Below, in pieces: positions 9,590 through 20,806 of a stretch of 64,000 nt of DNA. The position numbers were made by a program, and so were the translations under genes. This DNA is from Chalara sp. BL73 (Eukaryota; Ascomycota; Leotiomycetes; Helotiales): positions 248,001 through 312,000 of the forward strand of contig CAKJVC010000196.1 of NCBI GenBank assembly GCA_918026815.1, given 5' to 3'. Numbering within the stretch: the stretch's first letter is position 1; the number at the start of each line of letters is the position of its first letter. The notes beneath the pieces were generated by a model. The model worked only from the letters and a program-made list of their open reading frames with translations, was not told the DNA's origin and did no database searches.

Positions 9590-12500
9590 ATGTTTTGCAG
9601 TATTATTGGTGTTGGCCGAAAGCATTGCTCTCGCAGGACCGCCACGACTGCCACTGCGGGTACATTCTCCGGCCGCATTGAGTCACCGTATCAACATCAG
9701 CAGAGAATCAGCAAGCCTGTGATTGCGCTCTCGCCGCAGAGCCGATCCTTCGACTATAACTCAACACAAACCCAAACCCATCCCGCCGCGTCGGGGCTTG
9801 CTCTTCGGCTCACGACATCGCGGGGTTGTAGACCAACCCTTTCCACCCCCACCTTCCCAAGGCAGAAGAGTTCTTTGCTTGTGAAAACTCTACAGTCTCT
9901 GAGCAAGCGGTCTTTCTCCAGCACAACATCCGCAATGACTGCTACTAAGATTGATGGCACTGCTATTGCAAAGCAGATTCGGGAGAAACTCTATGCCGAG
10001 ATTGAGCTGACACAAAAGATCAACCCGAGGTATAAGCCTTCATTGAGGATCATCCAAGGTACACTTACGAACCCAAATTGATATGAGCCTATGCTGACCT
10101 GTCAAATAATAGTGGGTGATCGATCAGACTCGAGTATGTTGTACCTGAAACTGGTTTATATCTTTTTTTAATTAACATATTCTCAGCAACCTATGTGCGC
10201 ATGAAGTTGAAGGCCGCCGAAGAGGTTTGTAGTCTGCCTTGCGTTCGTCAGATCTATATATTGATTAGTGCTAGGCAAGTATCGATTGCAAGCTTCTTCA
10301 GTTCCCTGAATCTGTGACCGAAGCCGAACTCCTCGACCAGATCGAAAGGCTGAATCATGATCCTTCCGTTCATGGAATCCTTGTACAGCTACCAGTGCCA
10401 AAACATATCTCGGAATATGCAATCACCTCAGCTGTGGCAGATGAAAAGGATGTTGACGGGTTTGGGACGACCAATATTGGCGAGCTTGCAAAACGCGGAG
10501 GTAACCCATTCTTCACCCCATGTACTCCCAAAGGTGTAATGGTGCTGTTGAAAGAAAGTGGTGTGGATCTTAAAGGCAAGAATGCTGTAGTCCTTGGTCG
10601 GAGTGACATTGTGGGCAGCCCGGTTAGCTATTTGCTCAAGAATGCCGATGCTACTGTCACTGTATGTCATTCCCGGACAGTCGGGCTAGAGGATATTGTG
10701 AAGCGTGCCGACGTGCTCGTTGCGGCAATTGGGAAAGCAAACTTTGTCAAAGGTGAATGGTTGAAGCCTGGAGCAGTGGTTATTGACGTGGGCACCAATT
10801 ATATTCCCGATGACACGAAGAAATCCGGCCAGAGACTTGTCGGTGATGTTGATTTCGCAACAGCCTCAGAGGTTGCATCACAGATAACACCTGTACCGGG
10901 AGGAGTTGGCCCAATGACAGTTGCTATGCTGTTACAAAATGTGGTAGAGTCAGCTACAAAGTATTTCGAGCGACAAAAAGCGAGAGCTATACTACCTTTG
11001 CCTATAAAGTTACTCGAGCCGGTACCATCTGACATTGCTATATCTAGAGCACAGCACCCTAAGCAAATTACTCGTGTTGCTAAGGAGGTCGGTATCGCTA
11101 CTCATGAGCTGGAGCCATACGGTGCATATAAGGCGAAGGTAGATCTTAGTCTTCTTAAGCGTCTTGAACATCGCCGGAATGGTCGCTATGTTGTCGTTAC
11201 CGGGATAACACCAACTCCTCTTGGTGAAGGAAAATCTACCACTACCATGGGTATTACGCAGGCTATTGGTGCTCACCTGAACCGTATTGCGTTCGCCAAT
11301 GTCCGACAGCCTAGTCAAGGGCCTACTTTTGGCATCAAAGGGGGTGCCGCTGGAGGTGGCTATAGCCAAGTCATCCCCATGGATGAGTTTAATCTTCACT
11401 TAACGGGTGATATCCATGCTATTACAGCCGCCAACAACCTTTTAGCTGCTGCGATTGAGACAAGAATGTTTCACGAGAACACACAAAAGGATGCCGCACT
11501 TTACAAGCGTCTAGTCCCTACGAAGAAAGGCAAGCGCGAGTTCCAACCAATTATGTTCCGAAGACTAAAGAAACTTGGTATCACGGAGACCGATCCCAAC
11601 AAGCTTACAGAGGATGAAATTCATCGCTTCGCAAGACTTGATATAGATCCAGATACCATTACTTGGCGTCGAGTTCTCGACGTCAATGATCGACATCTGA
11701 GAGGTATCACTGTTGGAACTGCAGCCACAGAGAAGGGACAATTGCGAGAAACTGGATTTGATATCTCTGTGGCTAGTGAATGTATGGCTATTCTTGCTCT
11801 GAGCAATGATCTCAATGACATGCGAGAACGCTTGGGTAGAATGGTCATTGGAACATCAAGAAGCGGAGACCCAGTTACTTGTGATGATATTGGCGCTGGT
11901 GGTGCACTTACAGCTTTGATGAAGGATGCTATCAAACCAAATCTTATGCAGACATTGGAGGGCACACCAGTTTTCGTACACGCTGGTCCTTTTGCGAATA
12001 TCAGCATTGGCGCAAGCTCGGTATTAGCAGACAAGTTGGCACTGAAACTTGCGGGCACTGAGGCAGATGAGAATCATAATGAGAAGGCTGGGTTCGTCAT
12101 CACGGAGGCCGGGTTCGATTTCACCATGGGAGGGGAACGATTCTTCAATATCAAGTGCAGATCATCAGGCCTTGTCCCTGATGTCGTGGTCATCGTTGCT
12201 ACAGTCCGTGCGCTGAAGGTACATGGAGGTGGACCGCCTATCGCGCCAGGAGCGGCACTTGACAAGGTCTACCGGGAGGAAAATGTTGAAATCCTTCGAA
12301 AGGGTTGCGTTAATCTGAAGAAGCACATCTCCAACGCCCGACAATACGGTGTTCCCGTTGTTGTGGCAATCAACAAGTTCGAAACAGATACCGAGGCTGA
12401 GATCCAGGTCATCCGAGAGGAAGCTATCTCCGCCGGTGCTGAAGACGCAATTCCTGCCAACCATTGGGCTGAGGGCGGTAAGGGAGCCGTTGATTTGGCT

Positions 12501-12962
12501 AAAGGTGTCATTGCTGCGAGCGAGAAAGAGAAGGAATTCAAGCTACTTTACAGCCTTGAAGGTGACGTACAGACCCGTATTGAAGCCATTGGAAAGCAGA
12601 TGTATGGAGCCGAAAAAGTCGAGTTCAGCGAGGTTGCCCAGAAAAAGGTGGATACATACGCTAAACAAGGCTTTGGAAACCTGCCAATTTGCATTGCCAA
12701 GACGCAATACTCTCTCTCTCATGATCCAGATCTCAAGGGTGCTCCGACTGGCTTCACTGTTCCTATTAGGGACGTGCGGTTGGCCGCAGGTGCCGGTTAT
12801 TTGTGAGTACTTTTCTCTTCCTCATAAATTCCAGTTTCGCTAATATATTGCAGATATGCTCTTGCGGCTGATATACAGACCATTCCTGGTCTACCCACAG
12901 CTCCTGGATATCTGAATGTCGATGTAGATACTGAGACTGGTGAGATTGACGGCCTGTTCTAG
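9590..12962 (+). CDS. ade3: Trifunctional C1-tetrahydrofolate synthase with probable mitochondrial presequence
   Basis: Exons 9590..10058, 10113..10133 (21 nt), 10187..10224, 10275..12802 and 12854..12962; phases agree, 1054 residues. The enzyme has methylenetetrahydrofolate dehydrogenase, methenyl-THF cyclohydrolase and formate-THF ligase activities, supplying one-carbon units for purines, thymidylate and methionine. N-terminal dehydrogenase/cyclohydrolase: the STTYVRMK lysine motif, [21 protein letters not shown] and [16 protein letters not shown]-terminal ligase: ATP loop [12 protein letters not shown] near residue 486, then [19 protein letters not shown] and [13 protein letters not shown] at the end. 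From the internal Met at 9935 the protein has 939 residues, the usual cytosolic length. The 115 residues before it are rich in Arg, Ser and Thr with only two acidic residues and end in [10 protein letters not shown], as in a mitochondrial presequence. This suggests two products, like yeast Ade3 and Mis1, from one gene. Confidence 0.95.
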
Positions 12963-13931
12963 ATTCCACTTTCTATTACAGACCTTACTTCAACGACATT
13001 TTCAAGGCGGTTATAGCGGCACATTCAACGTGCAGATAGCATCTTCAACATAGGCGTTAAAACATTTGGCATGGGTCAAAAGTGTTTATAGAGATATCCA
13101 CCATTCATGGTCAACCCATGATTTATGTAGAGATGATAAAGAGTTATTATAATAGATGATTGAACAGGCGGCATGACTAAATCTCAGTTTCACCACGGTC
13201 TATTTTAATGGCCTCATCACCCATAACCCGGTAGCAAGATCTAGCAACTTATTCTCAGACAGTAAGCGTCATGGAGTTAAATGAGCAGATAGCACCTATT
13301 GTATGAAAAGTTTTCATAATCCTAGAAGGATTGATAAGTGCCATGCCTGCTCACTACATATTGAGTCGGCCTTGCGGCTCAACTGCCAATGTACCATAGT
13401 TTCCTTTAGCACCATAGTTAGGCCGTATGCATAGCAAATTCTGCACGAAGTAACAGCTCCCGCTGCTGCAGAGCTTCGAATCTGTGCAAGGTTCCAACGG
13501 GACAAGTTTGTGCACACATGGAGAACGAGTTTTGAACACCATTCTTAAAGGGAATATCGCAAATAAAGTTAGAATTTATGGTAGATTTTCACCAATATGG
13601 GATATGGTGGGACGTTAAACCCGCGGCGTCAGCTTACCAGTTGATGATTTGCCCCTATTGCGCTCGGTAAATCGCTTGGCGGATTGGCGCAAGTCACCCC
13701 CAACTCCGAACAACACGCGCGTCAAACCTCATGACCACCAGTCTACAACATCCGATAGCCTTATGACTCCTACATCTCTTTTTACGCCTACGTAACGACA
13801 TCTCAAATGCTTACTTGCATTGGTTTCTTCTTTAGATTATCATTATCGCGAACCTTACTTTCTGGCCCAGTCAACTTTCTTGGATCATATATCAACAGCC
13901 TCAGCTGTTATCACTTCTTGCACTTAGCATA
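12963..13931. other. Intergenic: 3' region of C1-THF synthase and molybdate transporter promoter
   Basis: Nearly 1 kb between two plus-strand genes. The right part (about 13600-13931) is the presumptive promoter and pyrimidine-rich leader of the transporter. A short cysteine-containing minus-strand frame at 13354-13542 is listed separately. Confidence 0.5.
13354..13542 (-). CDS. Possible small cysteine-rich protein exon, unrecognised
   Basis: An open frame of 62 codons on the minus strand with five cysteines and spacing reminiscent of small secreted proteins (CVHKLVPLEPCTDSKLC, then SSGSCYFVQNLLC). Directly upstream on the same strand is a plausible intron end: branch-like TTCTAAC, then TTTAAG at the frame's start, and a GTAAGC donor candidate about 110 nt earlier (near 13630). 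I could not find a convincing signal-peptide exon. It may be the last exon of a small secreted protein, a gene remnant, or chance. Low confidence. Confidence 0.25.
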   Translation of the reverse strand: MVFKTRSPCVHKLVPLEPCTDSKLCSSGSCYFVQNLLCIRPNYGAKGNYGTLAVEPQGRLNM

Positions 13932-15342
13932 ATGCCGTTTCCGAAGCTCAAAAATTTACATAGAAACAATGTCGATACCTTTAGGAGATCTCCTCTGGCT
14001 GAGATCTCGGGGTCACTCGGCGACCTAGGGACCTTACTTCCTCTCATGATCGCTTTGGCAATCAACGGTTCTATATCTTTATCAACTACATTAGTATTTT
14101 CGGGCCTTTGGAATATAGTAACAGGAGTCGTTTTCGGGATACCTCTTCCTGTGCAGCCTATGAAGGTTTGATTATTGATAGAACTGTGGGACTACACATA
14201 CTAAAACATCATAGGCTATCGCTGCCGTTGCGATCGCCAGAAAGTTCACCATCGAAGAGATTATATCTGCTGGTTTCACAACTTCAGCAGTTGTACTCAT
14301 ATTCAGTATCACGGGACTGCTGAGGTGGTTCACCCACGTGATACCTACGCCTGTAGTCAAGGGAATACAGGTCGGCGCTGGCTTGTCCCTTGTCATATCC
14401 GCTGGATCCTCCCTTCTCCAGCCACTTGGATGGCTAACTCCGAATTCCGTTGATAATCTTTTCTGGGCAACTTTCGCATTTCTGGCTCTCCTTCTCACCA
14501 TACAATTTCCAAAATTACCCTATGCTCTCTTGATATTCTTGCTGGGCTTACTCCTCTCCCTAATAGCCACCTCTCGAACCAACGTGCCATCCCTTAGGCT
14601 TTGGCATCCTCGAGTATACATCCCATCTGGAGAAGCTTTTCAGAGTGGAGCATTGAACGCTGGGATAGGACAGATTCCACTTACGACCTTGAATTCGATC
14701 ATCGCTGTTAGCTACCTTTCGGCTGATCTTCTGCCTCATATCCAGACGCCTACTGTTACCACGATAGGTACCAGTGTTGCACTTATGAATCTCATCGGAG
14801 GCTGGTTTGGTGCCATGCCTGTTTGTCATGGCTCCGGAGGCCTTGCAGCACAATACCGCTTTGGAGCCCGAAGCGGAGCCAGTATTATCCTCCTTGGCTT
14901 GTTCAAAATACTACTTGGACTCATTTTCGGAGAGAGTCTGGTTGAGCTTCTTCGCCAATACCCCAAGAGCCTCCTCGGTGTGATGGTTCTCGCCGCTGGC
15001 GTAGAATTGGCCAAGGTTGGGGAGAGCCTGAATAATGGTGCCCGAGACCTATGGGAAGGATCTGGATCTGGCGCAGGAGACCGTTTAGCACTTCAAGAAG
15101 GCTTGAAGACGCAGAGAAAACTGTCTGATGAAGAGAGAAAGGAAAGGTGGACAGTAATGTTCATGACAATCGGGGGTTTGTTAGCATTCAAGAACGACGG
15201 TGCTGGCTTCCTTGCTGGCATGCTGTGCCATATCGCCTATCGTTTCCCAACTAGCTCTTCGGTATTCCATACCAACGCGATTAGAAACCTATTTGGTCGA
15301 TCACCCAGAGGAGAAGAGGAACGACTTCTGCCGGGATCATGA
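13932..15342 (+). CDS. Molybdate transporter, MOT1/SULTR5-type member of the SulP family
   Basis: Exons 13932..14165 and 14215..15342 (49-nt intron, phase 0) encode 453 residues with about ten hydrophobic segments. The family signature near the N-terminus, PLAEISGSLGDLGTLLPLMI, and the segment GIPLPVQPMK followed by AIAAVAIARKFT are typical of MOT1 transporters, which import molybdate for molybdenum-cofactor enzymes. A second conserved block, GAMPVCHGSGGLAAQYRFGA, is the repeated half-signature. No C-terminal STAS domain is visible, as expected for MOT1 and unlike true sulfate permeases. The membrane (plasma or vacuolar) cannot be told from the sequence. A frame shadow covers the intron, but the GTTTGA...CATAG boundaries restore the conserved motif. 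Confidence 0.9.
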
Positions 15343-15749
15343 AAATCATGGACTTCATTTTTAAGCCAGGGCATAACGGGATTTCGGTTTCCAATACCTA
15401 GAATACTTCACGAGATTCTATACAGCATAATAGATCCACAATTTAAAGAGTTTGATCCATCCTCGAGCTCACTCTACTTTACCTGTCATGCTAGATAGCC
15501 TTGATGACGGGCACTAACGCTAATGTAGGGCGAGGTCTAGTCGCCATATCTCCATTAGGACAGCCTTTAGCCGGAGCCCATCTGCCATACTAACAATAAG
15601 TTCATGGCGCGGCTATAAAGCCATATCCAGAAAGGACATCTAAAGCCCATACGATCAGCCTCAAATTCCGATGAGAACACCGGCATCCTTCCCACACTAT
15701 GATACTACCTGCCAATAGGTATTATCTCGGAAGCACCATCTCGCACAAG
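15343..15749. other. Intergenic, nothing recognised
   Basis: Between the molybdate transporter stop codon and the small orphan frame. I see presumptive 3' and 5' untranslated sequence only. Confidence 0.5.
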
Positions 15750-16028
15750 ATGGACGTCACGAAGTCCAAACCCACAACTGACGCTCCGCCGCCCTTTACA
15801 TGCGCCTACCGCACCGCACTCCTCTCCGCCTCACGCACCACGAAGACCCCAGCCCAGCCCTCCGAAATCATATCCAACGACGTACCCGGCTACCTCTGGA
15901 CCAACATCCAATACCGGCAGCAGATCCACCAGTTCCTGAAGCACCGCTGCAGGCTGTATGCGACGCTGGGGCATTATGAAAACGGGCCTAAGTGCATCTG
16001 TACCGCGTTAGCAACGGGCCATCCATAG
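15750..16028 (+). CDS. Hypothetical small protein, unrecognised
   Basis: A 92-residue frame from the Met at 15750 (MDVTKSKPTTDAPPPFTCAY); an in-frame Met at 15699 would add 17 residues. Codons strongly prefer C in the third position through ATC, TCC, AAC, GAC, CTC and ACC, which is the best argument that it is coding. The sequence has cysteines and aromatic residues (HRCRLYATLGHYENGPKC) but matches no family I can name. The same frame stays open for 31 further codons after the TAG at 16026-16028, including GTVVFVWDRAVLQGG, so the stop could be a nonsense mutation in a longer gene. Alternatively a very short intron ends at CCATAG. Confidence 0.45.
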   Translation: MDVTKSKPTTDAPPPFTCAYRTALLSASRTTKTPAQPSEIISNDVPGYLWTNIQYRQQIHQFLKHRCRLYATLGHYENGPKCICTALATGHP

Positions 16029-16724
16029 AGCGGAACGGTGGTGTTCGTGTGGGATAGGGCGGTGCTTCAGGGTGGAGCAGGATTCAAGCTCTCTCCCTGT
16101 CTCGAGGGTCTGAGGGTTCGCTAACACGCGGCGTAATATCTGCTGCAGCCGTGAACAACGCTCACGTATCTGGTCTGCTGCGCCTTCCCAAACCATGCCT
16201 GATATCTTTTGACACATTCAAATCAAGCGGGCAAGCCACAGTATAGCAACGGTTTAAACACATCAAGCATGGGCCTTATATTCCAATAGCTAGCGGATGA
16301 CCACGCTATTTTCATGAATGAGATTGGTTTATTCTCCATGATTTTTTTAAAAAAAAAAAATCTACGCACGTTATCACGTCCTGTCTCTTCACGTTGGGCA
16401 CATTATGTTGTACTCTTTGTGATACAATATCTTGCTCTGTGGACTTGCGCTCGTTCGCCTGTACTGTATATATTAGCACCTATTTTGCTCAAGTCTATAT
16501 TGGCACCATTCTCCTTCACAATGGCATTCCAGCTTTCAGCAGTATCGTGAAATATTAAGTTCCATATTATGACCCAGAGAGGGCTCATTCTGTAAACATG
16601 GATAATCGTAAACTCAGGCAGGAGCTGAATTACTGATACTTCTTGCTTCATTAACGTATACTCATTCAAGTTCCCAGGTCGCGGAAGTTCAAAAATGCAA
16701 TGCACCGCATGTGCTCCGTTTCCT
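16029..16724. other. Intergenic, with a poly-A tract
   Basis: Contains the 31-codon open continuation after the TAG at 16026 (to 16124), a 13-nt-plus adenine run near 16348-16360, and the 3' region of the minus-strand F-box-like gene. No further gene seen. Confidence 0.45.
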
Positions 16725-18078
16725 TCATGCCTCATTACCCTCGCGATCCTTAGCACCGGGTACGACCCTCCAACACCATCCACACCAACTCCTGTTTTGT
16801 CCCTCAATTTCCCTAACCAAGTACCGTCCCTTGACCCTCTCATCCCCATACTCCGGCACACACTGCCCTACCTTAACCATCTGCACCAGTTTCTTCTTCA
16901 AGATGCCTCCGATCCCCTCAATCTCATGCCTCGCATACCCCGGTCCCATGCCCCCCTTTATGCTACTCGTCGTGCTCCCACCGGGACTGCTCGATGGGCT
17001 AGCTGCTCTACTGTCGCTCTCGAAACGTGCGTCTTCAGCATCACAGTCTGTTTCTTGCTCAACTTCGCGGGCTGCGAGACAGAGGCCGCCACGGCCACAC
17101 TCCACGCCACGATCGCCTTCACCGATGCCAACGCCTAGACCGCCAAGAGAGGGAAGATAGCGTGTTCGCCATTTCCAGATCCCTTCATAGTCAGTGTCTG
17201 CACTGCGAACATTGCGGCCGCAGGGTTGACAGAGCCAGACGCCTTCATTGGGGCAGGTGCAGACTGCCCTCTTCAATGTTTCGCCCGTAATTACAGGTGG
17301 AGGATCGGCTGAGGCGCAAGACGATTGGGGAGATGCGCTCAGCGTAATCAGCTTTGTCAGCGGCGCTTTCTGGCACGTCTTACAAAGTCGGCGATGGCGG
17401 TTCCGCAGCAGCACCGGGGCCGGCGGTTTAATCGTACAGTTCTGTCATATCTTAGTACATGTAGAATATATCCCTAAGAATAACGGGAACACACCCTACA
17501 AACCACTCTCGCACATCGCCTACAAGAACCAACCATGTCTCGTGCACAATCTCCCGCCTTGCCGACACCATGTGCATCCCGTCCCGCTTCCACAAAGTAC
17601 CAGTCCGACGCTCGTGCGCGGTAGCGGAAGGTATGCTCGGGGTCAGGCTGGATATCCTCGTTCTCGCAGTGCAGAGTCGAGGTAATGAGCTGGGTGCGGA
17701 ACTGCAAGAGGTTGACGCGGATCTGGCGGCAGGTACTAGAGAGGGCATCGAGGGTATTGAGATCGATATGCGAAGCGATCTCCACGACGACGCTACGACT
17801 CCCATCAGCCCCAGCTCCCTGCCATCACAGCAAAAAAATGCCTTTGCTCATGCGCCTACTTACGGATAACAACCCAACGCCTCCGCAACGGCCGTCTTGT
17901 TCGGATTAGCCCTCACATCACCACCATCATCATTATCCCTCCGCGCCTCCAAGCTCAACGCGCCGGGGCCACCGCCAAACGTGCTGCCGAACGCCCTGCC
18001 CTCCGCAAACCTGCTCCAATACGGCACCCTGCCCTCTGGGGGCTCAGTCTCCTCATCAAGATCCACAAAGACCACCAT
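16725..18078 (-). CDS. F-box-like protein with cysteine clusters
   Basis: Three exons on the minus strand: 18078..17864, 17798..17495 and 17441..16725; phases agree, 411 residues. The second exon opens with an F-box-like helix set (VVVEIASHIDLNTLDALSS, then TCRQIRVNLLQF). Across the exon 2/3 junction runs a cysteine-rich segment: CRRCARVVCRNC, then LCKTCQ and later CTCPNEGVWLCQPCG, probably binding zinc. This architecture is common in ascomycetes, where such proteins are thought to be substrate adaptors of SCF ubiquitin ligases, but no substrate is known. The exon 1/2 acceptor is the less obvious GATGGGAG at 17799-17800, chosen because the stronger-looking upstream CAG breaks the F-box frame. 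The first exon (MVVFVDLDEETEPPEG) is less certain. GC-rich codons set it apart from most neighbours. Confidence 0.65.
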
Positions 18079-19299
18079 CTTGGGCCCGCACCGTCACCGT
18101 CACCTCAACCGCTCGCACTTGAACACGCGCAGCAGCGGTAGCAGCAGCACGGAGAAGAAATAAACGAGCGGCCGCGATAAGGGTGCCCATTGAAGCTGGG
18201 CTCGCAGCTTTTTTTTTTTTTTAACCGTCGACGAGGAAAACAACAGCAAAACGACCGAACGAACCGCGAAGGGAAGGGAGGTTTTTTTTGGCAGGCGGGG
18301 AAACAAGGGAGGTGAGGTATTATATCGACAATGCTCTGGCAAAAGAGCGCTGTCGTCAGTTTGCAATGATTGCTGAGGACCCGCTTTTGCGGGGTCGGTA
18401 GCGGGGCCCACATCCGATTAAGTAATAGCGTCGACATGGCGAACACTTTTCTATTACGGTGATAATGTGATATATGAGGTGATAGGGGGAGCTAGCGCTC
18501 CTCTTGCTCAATCATGAAGGCCTATTCCTCTTGCTATGTGTCAACCGTATGCAAGCACGCCCTGCGTTGCGTCCTTGTTTTGAGCGTCAGAGCTGTTTTG
18601 TGAGTCCGGTTTTTATATTTACGGGAACGCCCCCCCGGCCGCCCTGTATCGGATGTCCTCCCCTATGGCGCCTTTGGCGCGGTCCTATCGCTTGAATGGT
18701 GGATGGGATTTTGCATATGTACCTTTTCTATTTATACTATTCATGTTGTTTGAGCTTCCGATGTTGGAGCGTTTCACAAGTTACTTTTTTCTCTGTTGTT
18801 AGACAAAAGAATTCATGTATAATGGATTCCAAGAGGTTAACCCCAACCTTACTCTAATACATGATAACTCAACCGTGGGGAAGTTTCCCACCGCGGAAGT
18901 CTAGCCAAGGGCGGGACCGGATATAATTTGCGGTCAAATCAACGGACGCAATGTATGCTGGCACAGTCTAGTCAGTCTCTCGGTGGTTATGGGGGCATAT
19001 TGGAGTCAAACTTCGTCGGCTGCAATTCTACTTTATCTCCAAAGAAGAGAAAAGGGGCTGAAGCGAGAATGCTTGCAATCCTACCTAGGTTGAGCATAAA
19101 CCGCAGACTCAACGTCCCAAAACTCTTGCTACATAAAATAAGGGTACTTATCCTCCTCCCTTATCCATAAAGCTTACTTTAAGCAATTGTAATTATTTCC
19201 AAGGCCTCGAAATAATGTGGCCCATAATTAACCCTCTTGCCATGGCGACGTTTCGATACAATGCAATAGGAACGAGAGCAGCATAGAGATTCCCCCAAT
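18079..19299. other. Intergenic: F-box gene promoter and a gene-free stretch
   Basis: Begins with the upstream region of the F-box-like gene, including a poly-T/poly-A rich run at about 18211-18222 and another T-run near 18282-18289. The rest, to 19299, shows no frame with coding character on either strand. The right edge is the 3' region of the epoxide hydrolase gene. Confidence 0.5.
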
Positions 19300-20806
19300 C
19301 TACTTCTTCAACTTCCCACTCTCCCTCAATTCCGCCAGCTTCCCCGCCTTGAACAGGCTCGTGAACTCGCGGATATCCGCAACCAGCTCGGCCGGCTTCT
19401 CCGTCGCGGCGAAGTGACCCCCGCGCTCATGTTCCTTCCAGAACACGATATTGCTCGCCACCGAGGCGTCCGCCCACCACTTCGGGATGTTATAGCAATC
19501 TAGCACCGTGAGCTACTCGCTCTACAGAGCAACGGGGAGAAGGTGGTTAGGACGGACCGTAGGGGAAGACCGACACGCCGAAGTCGACCTGGTCCGTGAT
19601 GACCCTATTCAAAAAGTATTCTTTGAAGAGGGGCAGCCTCTTCCCCTTGTAGTTCTTGTAGATGTTTGCATGTCCTGATGTTCCCGGGATGATGTATAAC
19701 TGCATAAAAAAATCTCTGAGTCAAATCGTGCCGGGGCAAACGAGATGTCAATATGATAAAAAACCAAAAAACCAAAAAAAAACCAAAAAAAAAACCTACC
19801 ATAGCCCAAGTGATGATCTCCTCCTCGCTCCACGAGAAGTCTCGCTCGTCAATCAGAGGCTGCAATTTGTCCCGAATCCACGCCATCATCCCAACCGGCG
19901 AGTCCACCAAGCCGTATGACAGCGTCATGGGCTTCGAGCCCTGGATCTCAAAATATCCTATCTTGCTCAGCCAACCATCGACTCACCACTTTTCTCCCCT
20001 CTCCTCCAAACACCTACCCCAAAAAAATACTAAAACTAAATAAAGACGAACCACAACTCACCATTCTCCTCCGTGTTCCACCACCGCATGCGGCCCAGCT
20101 TCGTGCCCGCGCCTTGAAACGGCGCCCACCCCCAGAAGTACGCGGCGGTCAGCGGAGCGCGCAGGAAGCTCGGCGGCGTGGCAACGAGCATGTTAACATG
20201 GGCAGCGACGCAGTTCTCGGGGTAATCGAGGGCGATGATGCGCACGACGATGCTGCCCCAGTCGCCGCCCTGCGCGACGTACCTCTCGTACCCCAGCGCG
20301 GCCATGAGCTTGTTGTCCACGGCGGCGATCTGCCGCGACGAGAACCCGGGGCCTCTCGGCCCGTCGCTGAAGGCGAAGCCGGGCAGGCTGGGCGCCACCA
20401 CGTGGTACGCCTGCTGGCCGTTCGTCGGGCTCGTCAAGGGCTCGAGGATCTTCTCCGCCTCGAGGAAGTTCCCTGGCCAGCCGTGCTGGAAGAGCAGGGG
20501 GACCGCGCCCGGAACCGACGAGCGGTGGTGGATGAAGTGGATGTTCAAGAGCTCGCCGGATTCTTCGATCGGGAGCGTGAATTGGTGGTATCTGTCGTTG
20601 ATTCGAGACTCGACATCTCGCCAGTTATACTTTGTTGCCCAGTGCTTTTGAATAGACGATATGACCGGCGGAGGCACGCCATAGGACCACGCTTCGTCCG
20701 GCGGGAGTTCAAGCCCTGGTGGGATTCTAGCTGTCTCGACTCTTTGAGTGATGAAATCTAGGAGATCATCTGAGATGTTTATTTTGAATGGCTTTGGTTC
20801 CGTCAT
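19300..20806 (-). CDS. Epoxide hydrolase, microsomal/juvenile-hormone type (EHN domain plus alpha/beta-hydrolase)
   Basis: Four exons on the minus strand: 20806..20062, 19957..19800, 19699..19558 and 19499..19300; phases agree, 414 residues. Opens epoxides to diols through a covalent ester intermediate. N-terminal EHN domain about 1-110 (SYGVPPPVISSIQKHW), oxyanion-hole motif HGWPG at 108-112, nucleophile Asp182 in GGDWGS, and catalytic His near 377 in KEHERGGHF. The frame between exons 3 and 4 looks broken by stops, but a 58-nt intron (donor GTCCGT, branch CTAACC, acceptor GTGCTAG) restores the protein, so I treat the gene as intact. The second intron starts with an unusual T/G-rich tract. 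Coding sequence is strongly GC-rich compared with flanking genes. Physiological substrate unknown; detoxification or secondary metabolism are options. Confidence 0.9.

Noticed and set aside
17452..17805. Alternative frame for exon 2 of the F-box-like gene starting MGVVASSWRSL
   Set aside because: It destroys both the F-box-like helix and the cysteine cluster; the acceptor at 17799-17800 keeps them and all phases.
19500..19560. Frameshift or nonsense in the epoxide hydrolase gene
   Set aside because: A 58-nt intron with CTAACC branch and GTGCTAG acceptor removes the stops and keeps phase, giving a full-length enzyme with all catalytic residues.
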